Of a DNA stretch of 50,820 bases, positions 36,078-46,100 are shown piece after piece (the first letter of the stretch is position 1; every line of letters starts with the position of its first letter). The DNA comes from a bacterium (GTDB lineage: Bacteria > Patescibacteriota > Minisyncoccia > UBA6257 > 02-FULL-45-10c): contig JAUSKT010000019.1 of the NCBI GenBank assembly GCA_030646915.1, positions 1-50,820 of the forward strand, given 5' to 3'. The notes under the pieces are model-generated. The model saw only the letters and a program-made list of their open reading frames with translations, was not told where the DNA came from and did not search any database. The translations under genes and the position numbers were made by a program.

Positions 36078-37889
36078 ATGGCGAACAGCCTGCTTACGCG
36101 GCTAATTGTCGGCATGATGCTATTCTTGTTTTTATTCAGTGTCTTGAATCAATCTTCCCGCTCAAAACAGCTGCCTCCGGACATTATCAATATTCTTCAG
36201 TTAAAGTCGGAGATCGCGTCGGGTAATGTAAAAGAGCTGAAAGTTAGAAAAATTACTCTTTATCGCATTGATGGCGTGCGTAAAATAGTTGACGCATCAA
36301 AGCCTGAATCTTTTACGGCTGATCTTACTGAAACTCAGCTTAATGAAATATCATATTTGTCTGCCCAAAATAATGTGCCCTTAATAGTGCCTATTCCTTC
36401 AAATGGTTTATTTGAAGCAATGCTTTTAAATTTATTTTGGATAGTGTTATTTTTTGGCGCTTATTGGTATTTTGTTATTAGAAATGTGAATAAACAGCAG
36501 AGTACAGCGTTTAGTTTTGGAAAAAGCAAAGCAAAAAAATATCAGTCTAATGAAGGGCGGAAAACTTTTGCCGATGTCGCGGGTTGCGATGAAGCAAAGG
36601 AAGAAGTCCGAGAAGTGGTTGAATTTTTAAAAAATCCTAAAAAATTTCAACGTTTGGGCGCAAGAATTCCCAGGGGCGTATTGCTTTATGGATCTCCGGG
36701 CACCGGAAAAACTTTGCTTGCAAAAGCGGTGGCCGGTGAAGCTAATGTTTCGTTTTTATCTGCGAGCGGTTCAGAATTCGTGGAAATGTTTGTTGGCATG
36801 GGAGCGGCTAGGGTCAGGGATCTTTTTGAAAAAGCGAGATCAATGAAGCCCTGCGTGGTTTTCATCGATGAAATTGATGCGGTTGGCAAAAAAAGAGGAG
36901 TTGCAATCGGCGGCGGCCATGACGAGCGCGAACAAACCTTGAATGCCATTTTAACCGAATTAGATGGTTTTAATACCGGCGATGGCATTGTAGTAATGGC
37001 GGCGACCAATCGCCCTGATATTTTGGACGAGGCCTTAATTCGCCCAGGAAGATTTGACCGGCAAATTGAAGTTCCTAAACCGGATTTAGCCGGACGGGAA
37101 ATGATTTTAAAAATACATTCAAGAAAAGTTCCTTTAGCTGAAAACATAGATTTATTGTCAGTGGCTAAAGATACCGCCGGAATGGTAGGGGCGGATCTGG
37201 AAAATGTTGTTAATGAAGCTACTATGTTTGCTACCCGTAAAGATAAAAAACAAGTGGAGAATTCTGATTTTAGCGAAGCAGTAGATAAAGTTTCCATGGG
37301 GCCGATGAGAAAGTCCATGAAACTTACAGAAAAGGCCAAAAATGTAACTGCGTATCATGAAGCCGGCCATACATTGATCGCAAAATTAATTCCAGAGGCT
37401 GATCCAGTCCATAAAGTCACAATTATTCCCCGCGGTCCTGCTTTGGGATTTACTAAGCAATTGCCCAATGATGACCGGTATTCAATAACTCAAAAACAGC
37501 TGGAGGCTATGGTATTAGTATGTTTAGGAGGGAGAGCGGCCGAAGAATTGGTTTTTAATGAAATTACCACAGGACATTCCAATGATTTTGAAAAAGCTAC
37601 GCATATTTTAAAGAAAATGATTTATGAATTCGGTATGGATGGAGAAGCAGGATTGGCAGTATATAAAGAGAAAACTGATTTTTGGGGAAATCCAGCCGGG
37701 CTGGATGCTTCCCAGAAAACTAAAGAAAAATTGGAAGCAAGACTAGAAGATATTTTAAAGAAAAAATATGATGAAGTAAAAGAATTGCTTAATAAGAATA
37801 GGAGTAAATTGGATGCCTTGGTGAAAGCTCTGTTGGAAAAAGAAACTCTGCAAGCCGAAGATATTGACCAAGTTATTAATTCCGCATAA
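36078..37889 (+). CDS. ftsH: ATP-dependent zinc metalloprotease FtsH
   Basis: GSPGTGKTLLAKAVAGEA; FVEMFVGMGAARVRDLF; HEAGH zinc motif. Confidence 0.98.
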   Translation: MANSLLTRLIVGMMLFLFLFSVLNQSSRSKQLPPDIINILQLKSEIASGNVKELKVRKITLYRIDGVRKIVDASKPESFTADLTETQLNEISYLSAQNNVPLIVPIPSNGLFEAMLLNLFWIVLFFGAYWYFVIRNVNKQQSTAFSFGKSKAKKYQSNEGRKTFADVAGCDEAKEEVREVVEFLKNPKKFQRLGARIPRGVLLYGSPGTGKTLLAKAVAGEANVSFLSASGSEFVEMFVGMGAARVRDLFEKARSMKPCVVFIDEIDAVGKKRGVAIGGGHDEREQTLNAILTELDGFNTGDGIVVMAATNRPDILDEALIRPGRFDRQIEVPKPDLAGREMILKIHSRKVPLAENIDLLSVAKDTAGMVGADLENVVNEATMFATRKDKKQVENSDFSEAVDKVSMGPMRKSMKLTEKAKNVTAYHEAGHTLIAKLIPEADPVHKVTIIPRGPALGFTKQLPNDDRYSITQKQLEAMVLVCLGGRAAEELVFNEITTGHSNDFEKATHILKKMIYEFGMDGEAGLAVYKEKTDFWGNPAGLDASQKTKEKLEARLEDILKKKYDEVKELLNKNRSKLDALVKALLEKETLQAEDIDQVINSA

Positions 37890-37947
37890 GGCGGAATTTT
37901 TTTATACTTTCTCTAATTTACGAAATTTTTGTTATAATATTTTTATA

Positions 37948-40125
37948 ATGTATCTTAAGCGCTTAGAAGTAATAGGATTTAAGTCTTTTGCGGAAAAAAC
38001 TGTTTTTGATTTTCCTGGAGGCATTGCTGGCATTGTCGGCCCCAATGGAAGCGGGAAGTCTAATATTATTGACGCTATCCGCTGGATTTTGGGCGAGCGG
38101 GAAGCTAAAAATCTTCGCGGAGGAAAAGCTGAAGATTTAATTTTTGCCGGCACTCCTAAGCGTCCTCGGATGGGAATGGCGCAGGTAACGATTAATTTTG
38201 ATAATTCCAGCGGATTTTTTCCGGTGGATTTTAAAGAAGTTTCCATTTTGCGCAGGATTGAACGGGACGGTAATTCAAAATATTTTTTAAATAAAGCTGA
38301 AGTTCGTTTAAAAGACATTATAGATTTTTTTGCTAAAGTTCGGCTTGGGACTCATGGCCTTTCTATTATCAATCAAGGTTCAAGTGATTTATTCGTCCGG
38401 GCGACTCCTCAAGAAAGGCGGGCGATGATTGAAGAAATTTTAGGCCTGCGCCAGTATCAGCTGAAAAAGCATGAGGCAGAAAGGAAATTAAAAAATACCG
38501 GCATTAATATTGAAAAAGTTCGGGCGATGATTGAAGAAATTGCTCCGCATCTCAGGTTTTTAAAACGCCAAACTTCCAAATGGGAAAAGCTTGGAGAATT
38601 AGAAAAAGAATTGCGTGAGCAGGAAAATCTTTATTTTTCCAACAAATTAAAAGATCTTAATGCCGGCTTGGAAAAATTAAATCCGGAAATTAAAAAGCTT
38701 GACCAAGAAATTTCTCATAAAGAAAAAGAACTTAGCCAATTAAAAATAGACTTGGAAAAAGTTGAGGCTGGCCAGCCAAAACAAAAAAATCAAATTAGTG
38801 AATTAAGAAAAAAACGAGAAGAACTGCTTAGGGAGCGTTCGGAAATTGAAAGGGAATCCGGCAAATTGGAAGCTAAATTGGAAATGTTAAATTCGATGGT
38901 AGCCAGTGAAAATATCGATTTGCGGGCGGGGGAATTATTGACTCTTTTAGGAGAAATAAAAGACATTTTATCCGGGCTTTTACAAGAAAAAACTTTAGAT
39001 AAAGTGCATTCAGAGATTGCCTCAATGGTGCAAAAAATTAATTTAGTTACTGATAAAACTGCCAAGAAAAAAGGTGAAATTGAGGATATAAAAGGATTAA
39101 AAGACGCTTTATCGAAAAAGCTTCAGCCGATCCGTTTAGAACTGGATTCTCTTTTAAAAATAGAAGAAGAATCTTCCCATGGATTGGAACATTTTAACGT
39201 GGAATTCCGGGAAGCTTTTGAAAGGCTGGAGAAAAAACGGGAGGAAATCATTAAATTGAATAATGATAAAAATAAAGTTCTTTTTGAGGCAGAGAGATTG
39301 AATTTGCGGAAACAGGATTTGGAATCACAGCTTTCTCAAATTGGCCGGAAGGTTGAAGAATTTAAAAACTTGGCCTTGGCTTCAGCTGGCATGCCAGCTG
39401 AAGAGTTAGTTTCTTTGGAGCGCAAAATGCTTAAATTACGGTCAGAACTTGCCGGCATCGGCGAGGTGGATCATGCGCTGATTAAAGAAGCTCAAGAAAC
39501 TGAAACTAGGCATAGCTTTTTAGCAGTTCAGATTCAAGATTTAGAAAAAGCTGCAACTGATCTGGATCAGTTGATTAAGGAATTGGAAGAAAAAATCAGC
39601 AATGGATTTGATGAATCTTTGAAGAAGATTAATGTTGAATTTGATAAATTTTTTAATCTTATGTTTGGGGGCGGCAGTGCAAAATTATTTTTAGAAAAAC
39701 CGGAAGTTCCTAAAGTCATCGAAGAAGGAGATGAGGCGCAAGAATTAAAAGAGCATCAAAAAGAAATGGAAGAAGATGAATTATCCAAACAGTTAGGAAT
39801 TGAAATTGATTTAAATTTGCCGAGAAAACGCATTCGGGGATTAGACATGCTTTCTGGCGGAGAAAAAAGCTTAGTTTCTATTGCCGCGCTCTTTGCTTTA
39901 ATTTCCGTCAGCCCCCCGCCATTTTTAGTTTTAGACGAAGTGGACGCAGCCTTAGACGAAAAAAATACCAAGCGTTTTGCGGATATTGTTCGGGATTTCG
40001 CCAAGAAAACCCAGTTTATTATCGTTACCCATAACAGAGCGACCATGGAGGCTGCGGATGTTTTGTACGGCGTAACCATGGAAGAGGACGGAGTTTCAAA
40101 AGTATTGTCTCTGAAGTTGGATTAA
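37948..40125 (+). CDS. smc: SMC-family ATPase, short (725 aa)
   Basis: MYLKRLEVIGFKSFAEKTVFDFPGGIAGIVGPNGSGKSNIIDAIRWILGE; LSGGEKSLVSIAALFAL...LDEVDAALD. Start moved from 37864. Confidence 0.9.
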   Translation: MYLKRLEVIGFKSFAEKTVFDFPGGIAGIVGPNGSGKSNIIDAIRWILGEREAKNLRGGKAEDLIFAGTPKRPRMGMAQVTINFDNSSGFFPVDFKEVSILRRIERDGNSKYFLNKAEVRLKDIIDFFAKVRLGTHGLSIINQGSSDLFVRATPQERRAMIEEILGLRQYQLKKHEAERKLKNTGINIEKVRAMIEEIAPHLRFLKRQTSKWEKLGELEKELREQENLYFSNKLKDLNAGLEKLNPEIKKLDQEISHKEKELSQLKIDLEKVEAGQPKQKNQISELRKKREELLRERSEIERESGKLEAKLEMLNSMVASENIDLRAGELLTLLGEIKDILSGLLQEKTLDKVHSEIASMVQKINLVTDKTAKKKGEIEDIKGLKDALSKKLQPIRLELDSLLKIEEESSHGLEHFNVEFREAFERLEKKREEIIKLNNDKNKVLFEAERLNLRKQDLESQLSQIGRKVEEFKNLALASAGMPAEELVSLERKMLKLRSELAGIGEVDHALIKEAQETETRHSFLAVQIQDLEKAATDLDQLIKELEEKISNGFDESLKKINVEFDKFFNLMFGGGSAKLFLEKPEVPKVIEEGDEAQELKEHQKEMEEDELSKQLGIEIDLNLPRKRIRGLDMLSGGEKSLVSIAALFALISVSPPPFLVLDEVDAALDEKNTKRFADIVRDFAKKTQFIIVTHNRATMEAADVLYGVTMEEDGVSKVLSLKLD
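39380..39403. repeat. 24-nt perfect palindrome CTTCAGCTGGCATGCCAGCTGAAG inside smc
   Basis: Direct reading; encodes ASAGMPAEE. Confidence 0.9.
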
Positions 40126-40157
40126 TTTTCACAGCCCCTCCCTGTCAACCCTCGATT

Positions 40158-40183
40158 TGTGCATAACTTCCCCCTGTGGATAA
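40158..40183 (-). promoter_or_regulatory. Two DnaA-box-like 9-mers (reverse strand TTATGCACA and TTATCCACA)
   Basis: tgtgcataa 40158-40166 and tgtggataa 40175-40183, matching TTATNCACA. Confidence 0.45.
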
Positions 40184-40288
40184 CTTGAACTAGGGGAGTA
40201 TGTATAATAAAGAACTTCTTTGCTAAAATTATTAGTGGCAATGAAGCGGAGTATTTAATACTAATTCTAGCTGCTTGCCAACGCCAAA

Positions 40289-41320
40289 ATGAACATGATT
40301 GGCGAACTTACAATTCGAAGTTTAATTCTAATTTTTAGCTTTTCTGCGCTAGGATGGTTTTTTGCTTACCCAGTTTTTATTTATGCAAGCGAAGCCGCTT
40401 CAAATAATTTTTCCATATTAGAATCGGTTATTGCCCCCGGAGAATATTCTGCTTCGGCCAGCTATATTTTACTTGATGCATTAGATGAATTTGTTATCGG
40501 AACCAGTACTGCAAGTAGTTTTCAATTAAATGACGGATTTTTATATTATCCTTTTGTGAGTACGCCGGTTTTATCGGCAACGGCAGGCAATGGTTCAGTC
40601 GCGCTTTCTTGGACGGCCGCGCAAGGATTTTTGGGATGGAATGTGTCTGGCTATAATGTCGGAGTATCGACGGTTTCCGGCAGCCAATATGCTTTTACTT
40701 CGGTTGGCGATGTACTTGCTTCAACTCAGGCAACTTTAACTAACGGCATAATTTATTATTTTATTGTGCGGGCTGAAGACTTTTTCGGAAATTCTATTGC
40801 AACTTCAACAGAAGTTTTTGCAACACCCTCCGCACTTGGAGAAGTTGTCCAAACTCACCCCGGATCCGGCGATGGCGTTCTCATCAGCCTATTGCCATTT
40901 TTTGGCACTACTAATCCTGCCATTCCAAGAATAATTTGCAGTAGGTCAGACTTAAATTGTGATGGAAAAACTGGCCTTGCGGATTTTAGTATTCTTTTGG
41001 CCAAACCGGAACAGGCTGCCAGAAAAATTTTAAGCTATCTTTTCTCCGACTGGACCGAGACTCTCCCAATTCCTAAATCTAATTTGGAAGAATCCAGTGA
41101 ATTTGCATCTAATAAAAATTCCCAGCAAGTTTTTTCAGGAAATAATGAAATTGCCCAGTTTGTAAATATTTTCCCGCCAAGCCAAGCCATTTCAACAGTT
41201 AAAAACTTTTTATCAACTGTTAAATCTTTCCTGGAAAATTTCTGGTCTTTGTTGAAAACCGTTTCGTACTCATTGCTTCAAGGCGCAGAGGAATCAATAA
41301 ATAATATTTTAAAAAGATGA
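40289..41320 (+). CDS. Exported FnIII-like protein with dockerin-like calcium loop
   Basis: FnIII-like PVLSATAGNGSVALSWTAA...YYFIVRAEDFFGNS; SDLNCDGKTGLADFSILLAKP. Confidence 0.6.
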   Translation: MNMIGELTIRSLILIFSFSALGWFFAYPVFIYASEAASNNFSILESVIAPGEYSASASYILLDALDEFVIGTSTASSFQLNDGFLYYPFVSTPVLSATAGNGSVALSWTAAQGFLGWNVSGYNVGVSTVSGSQYAFTSVGDVLASTQATLTNGIIYYFIVRAEDFFGNSIATSTEVFATPSALGEVVQTHPGSGDGVLISLLPFFGTTNPAIPRIICSRSDLNCDGKTGLADFSILLAKPEQAARKILSYLFSDWTETLPIPKSNLEESSEFASNKNSQQVFSGNNEIAQFVNIFPPSQAISTVKNFLSTVKSFLENFWSLLKTVSYSLLQGAEESINNILKR

Positions 41321-42555
41321 AAAATAAAATATTTAAAATAATTTTCTTATTATTCCTATTCCAGGGCGGAATAGCTGAAGCTGCCACTTTAAGGCTGACT
41401 CCGGCCATAGGTTCATTCATTTTAGGAAGCACTTTTGATGTTTCGGTAATTATGAATACCAATAATGTGCCAATAAATACGATAGAGGCGGAACTTAATT
41501 TTCCGGCGGATAAATTGCAGATTGCCAATCCATCGCTCGGCCATTCAATAGTCCAAATCTGGGCCAGTCCGCCCACTTTTTCTAATCGCGAGGGAAGAAT
41601 TTATTTTATCGGCGGAATTCCTTCTCCGGGAATCAATACTTCCGAAGGAGTGGTGCAATCTTTTACTTTCCGAGTGGTGGCTCCCGGCGAAGCGAAGATT
41701 TCTTTTGGTAAAAATACTTCCGTACTGGCTAATGATGGGCTTGGCACTGATATTCTCAAGCAAACTTCCCCAGCCGAATTTAAATTGCTTCTGCCGCCGC
41801 TCCAGGGTCCGGATGTTTTTTCTCCAACGCATCCGGAACAGGGGAAATGGTATCGTGATCCAAATCCAATATTAAAATGGTCTGCTTCATCAAATTCATC
41901 AGGTTTCAGTTATCTGATTGACCACAGCCCGAATACCGCGCCTCCTGCTTCGGTTATGGCTACCAGTTCTGAAGCTACTTTTGACAATTTAGAAAGCGGA
42001 ATTTGGTATTTCCATGTCCGGGAAAAAGCCGGTGGAACTTGGGGAGGGACAAGCCATTATATTTTAAATATTGATTCTTTGCCGCCGGCAGAATTTAACC
42101 CAGAAGTTTCTCCGTCTGCCAGAACTTCTAACAAAAATCCAATTTTCCGATTTTTTACCACTGATTCGCTTTCTGGCTTTGATTATTTCCAAATAAAATT
42201 GATACCCCTCAAAAGCGGGCCGACTGAATCATCTTTCTTTTACGAAGTTTCCAGCCCATACCAATTTTCTAATTTAAAAATCGGGCGGTATGAAGCAATT
42301 GTCCGGGCTTACGATAAAGCCGGCAATTTCCGGGATGGATCAGCGGTCCTGAATATTATTTTTTCGCCGCTGAGCTTTATAAATTCTGAAGGAATTGATT
42401 TCATTTTCTTCTTTATGTCCTGGCCGGCCATCCTTTCAATTTTAATCTCCATTACTTTCTTCATGTCAGTTTTTATTTTGATAATTTGGATCCGCCACCG
42501 CCACCATCTCCAGCATGCGTTTAAAGATGATTTTAAAAATTTATGGCCATTTTAA
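41317..42555 (+). CDS. Exported cohesin-like domain protein with C-terminal TM
   Basis: LRLTPAIGSFILGSTFDVSVIMNTNNVPINTIEAELNFPADKLQI...GRIYFIGG...GVVQSFTFRVVAPGEAKISFGKNTSVLANDGLGTD; ATGA overlap with the preceding CDS. Confidence 0.7.
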   Translation: MKNKIFKIIFLLFLFQGGIAEAATLRLTPAIGSFILGSTFDVSVIMNTNNVPINTIEAELNFPADKLQIANPSLGHSIVQIWASPPTFSNREGRIYFIGGIPSPGINTSEGVVQSFTFRVVAPGEAKISFGKNTSVLANDGLGTDILKQTSPAEFKLLLPPLQGPDVFSPTHPEQGKWYRDPNPILKWSASSNSSGFSYLIDHSPNTAPPASVMATSSEATFDNLESGIWYFHVREKAGGTWGGTSHYILNIDSLPPAEFNPEVSPSARTSNKNPIFRFFTTDSLSGFDYFQIKLIPLKSGPTESSFFYEVSSPYQFSNLKIGRYEAIVRAYDKAGNFRDGSAVLNIIFSPLSFINSEGIDFIFFFMSWPAILSILISITFFMSVFILIIWIRHRHHLQHAFKDDFKNLWPF

Positions 42556-43127
42556 ATTTTAAAATAACAAAAGCAGTATTAACGGTGATTTTTTCGGCTT
42601 TAGTGCTTTTGGGGATTTTTCTCGGAACCTCAATCAGCTTCGCTGATAATCAAAAAGCTGTTTTACCTCCGCCGGCTTTTGTGAATCCGGAAGATTTTCA
42701 TTCTGTGGAAGAAGTCTTGTATCTGGAGGGAAGAGCAAATCCAAATGCTTCCGTAACTGTGGCAGTGCAAAAGCCCGGAGAAAATTCTTTGCAGCTGACT
42801 GCCCAGGCGCTTGATTCCGGAGAGTGGATAATAGCTAAAAAAATTATTTTGGGTTCAGGAATTTATGAAATCCGCGCCCAGCAGCAATTAGGCAATTTAG
42901 TTTCTGGCTGGTCAGAGCCGCAGATTATGAAATCGATTGTTACCGGGATACATATTTTAGGCCTGAATATCCTTTATATAAATATTGTTTTAGCGCTTTT
43001 AATAATTTTAGTCCCATTGGCTGCTATTTTTTCATACTTTGTACGGCATCACTGGAAATTCCGCATATGGGTTAAAAATGGAAAACCGCATCACCCAATT
43101 TTTTCCAGAGCAAAAATTAAAAAATAA
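42543..43127 (+). CDS. Membrane protein with Ig-like extracytoplasmic domain
   Basis: Signal/TM at N-terminus; second TM IVLALLIILVPLAAIFSYFV; overlaps the preceding CDS. Confidence 0.6.
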   Translation: MAILNFKITKAVLTVIFSALVLLGIFLGTSISFADNQKAVLPPPAFVNPEDFHSVEEVLYLEGRANPNASVTVAVQKPGENSLQLTAQALDSGEWIIAKKIILGSGIYEIRAQQQLGNLVSGWSEPQIMKSIVTGIHILGLNILYINIVLALLIILVPLAAIFSYFVRHHWKFRIWVKNGKPHHPIFSRAKIKK

Positions 43128-43133
43128 AAAATT

Positions 43134-46100
43134 ATGAAATCCCTAAGAAAATATCTTAAAAAATTATTGCTGCCAAAATCGCTTATTATCAGCGCAGTGA
43201 TATTTTTATTTTCTTTCGGGAGCGCTGCCGCGGTTTCCGGTACGCCAACGATTATTAATTATCAAGCCAGATTGACCAATTCAAGCGGAAATTTGGTCAC
43301 TGGAACTTATTATTTCAAATTTTCTATTTGGGATAATCCAACAGTGGGTTCCGGAAATCAGTTATGGCCCACTACTGCTGGCGCTCCGCATTCTACTTCA
43401 ACTACAGTCACACAAGGAGTCTTTAATATAAAAATAGGGGATACGGCAAATGGATATCCGGATCCGTTAAATTATAATTTTAATACTAATAATACTGTTT
43501 ATCTTCAAGTTGAAGTTTCCTCAGATAATGCCAGTTTTGAAAAGCTATCACCCAGAAAACAAATCTCTTCCGCCGCTTTCGCCCAAGTTGCCGGAGCAGT
43601 GAGCGGAACTTCCACCCCGTCATCTTTTGGAACAACAACCCCGATTGGAAATTCTATTGTGACGATTGAAGCATCTTCTTCTGGCGCAGTTCCTCTTTCA
43701 ATCCGCGGAGCATCCGGGCAATCAGCGAATATTTTTCAAATCCAAGATTCTACTTCCGCTAATCTTTTATATTTAAATTCCTCTGGAAGTTTATTCGCAT
43801 CCTCATCTCTCCAAGTTTCCGGCACTTCTGTTTTTTATAGCAATTTGGGAATCGGTACTTCCACGCCCGGTTCATTACTCGCAGTTCAAGGCAATGCATT
43901 AATTTCCGGAAATTTAAATGTTGCGAATATTACCGCGACGGGGACTTTGACCGTAGCCGGAACAATTACTTTCAATAACGCTTCCACTACCGGAATGCTG
44001 ACGATTGGTAATGGTTTTATTTCTTCCGCTTCTTCCACGGTGGCTGGGCCGTTCCAAGTTTCCGGAGTTCTAAATGCTTCCTCAACAATCTCTGGAGGAA
44101 CCACGACAATTAATAATTTAATCGTCACCAATACTTCCACTTCCACTTTCACCGGGGGAGTATCCGCTAATACTTTAGGAGTTACTGGAACTTCCAGTTT
44201 AGCCGGATTATCTGCCGGTTTTGGAACATTTTCCGGAAATCTTTTGAGTCTTGGCAATTTGGATATAACCGGCACTTCTACACTTAACGGCTTATCCGCC
44301 GGCTTTGGAACATTCTCCAGCAATCTCGTCACTTCCAAAGATTTAAATGTCAGCGGATTAAGTTCTTTAAGTGGTTTTATTTCCTCGGCGTCTTCTACTG
44401 TTTCAAATACTTTACAAGTTACCGGCAATATACAAGCTTCTTCTTCGGTTTCAATTGGCGGCGTATTAGCATTAACCGGTACAACCGGAACTTCAACAAT
44501 TGCCAATGGACAAGGATTTACTATTGGCTCAACTCAATTAGTGCTTCAGCAGGGCAGTGGAAAAGTTGGAATCGGAACAAATGATCCGTCCACACTTTTA
44601 CATATAAAAGGAAGTAGCCCGATTTTTAGGCTAGATAACTCGGATAATATTTACTGGGAAATCAGAGGAGCTGCTAGTCAACTTATATTCGCTGACCAAA
44701 ACAACGGGCAAAGAGCGGCTATAGATACATCTGGCAATCTGTATTTAAGCGCAGGAAACTTCAAATCTGGAACATTAGGAAGCGCTTCAGCGCCGGCTTT
44801 TACTTTTTTTAATGATGATGATACTGGTATTTTTTCCGGAGACAATATATTAGGATTTGTCACTGGAGGATTAGAGAGGTCGCGCATTAATTCTTCCGGT
44901 CAGTTGGGTATTGCCACTAATACTCCCGGAGCTTTACTGGCAGTTCAAGGAAATGCCTTAATTTCTGGAAATTTAAATGTTGCCAATATCAATGCAACTG
45001 GAACATTAACAATCCCTTATGCTTCTACAACGATGGTGACGATGACTAATGGATTCATTTCTTCGGCTTCTTCCACATTGGCCGGATCTTTGCAGATTGC
45101 CGGCGTCTTGCAAGCCTCCTCCACCATCTCCGCAGGCACCACTACTATTACTAATTTGATTGTCACTAATACTTCCACCTCCACTATTGCCGGAGGATTC
45201 GCGGTTCAAACCAACAAACTCGTGGTAGACAAAGAAACCGGAAATGTGGGGGTCGGCACTACTACTCCAGGCTCTCTTTTCTCAGTTGCCGGTGATTCTT
45301 TATTGGGCGGATTAACAACTATCTATCGAGCTATTTTTGGATCCATTTCTGCTACCGGAACCCTTGATGTTTCCGGACTTTCCACTTTTTCCGGATTAAT
45401 TTCTACTGCATCTTCCACTTTTTCTAATAATCTAAATGTCAGCGGTCCGCTTTCTGCCTCATCTACTTTGAATGTCGGAGGATTAGCTTATCTTTCCGGG
45501 TTTATTTCCACCGCCTCATCCACGATTTCCAATTCCCTCAATGTTTCCGGACCATTATCTGCTTCTTCCACTTTGTCTGTGGCCGGACTGGCTACTCAAG
45601 TTGGAGGTTTTATTTCATCGGCTTCTTCTACGGTTTCTTCCAATCTTTTAGTCTCCGGAGTTTTCAATGCTTCTTCAACAATCTCCGGAGGAACCACGAC
45701 AATCAATAATTTAATCGTCACTAACACTTCCACTTCCACAATTGCCGGCGGCTTGGCGGTTCAAACCAATAAATTAGTGGTGGACAAAGAAACTGGAAAT
45801 GTCGGGGTGGGAACGACTACTCCAGGTTCGCTCTTTTCAGTTGCCGGAAATTCTCTGTTCGACGGACTTCTGACTGCCTATCGAACTCTCTTCGGATCAA
45901 TGACTGCCACCGGCACTCTCAATGTTTCCGGACTATCCGCGCTAACCGGAGGATTTATTTCTTCGGCATCATCAACGGTAGCAGGTAATTTCCACGTCTC
46001 TGGAGTTTTGAATGCTTCCTCAACTTTGCTGGCAAACGGACTTTCTGTTTTGACTGGAGGATTTATCAGTTCTGCTTCTTCCACTGTGGCCGGATCGTTG

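Noticed and set aside
43886-44506. 206-aa minus-strand ORF (and others at 45878, 46118, 47861, 48545) antisense to the giant gene
   Set aside because: Val/Pro/Glu-rich translations are the complement of Ser/Thr/Gly-rich repeats (tcc/act/gga codons) in an open plus-strand frame; no signal or family motifs.
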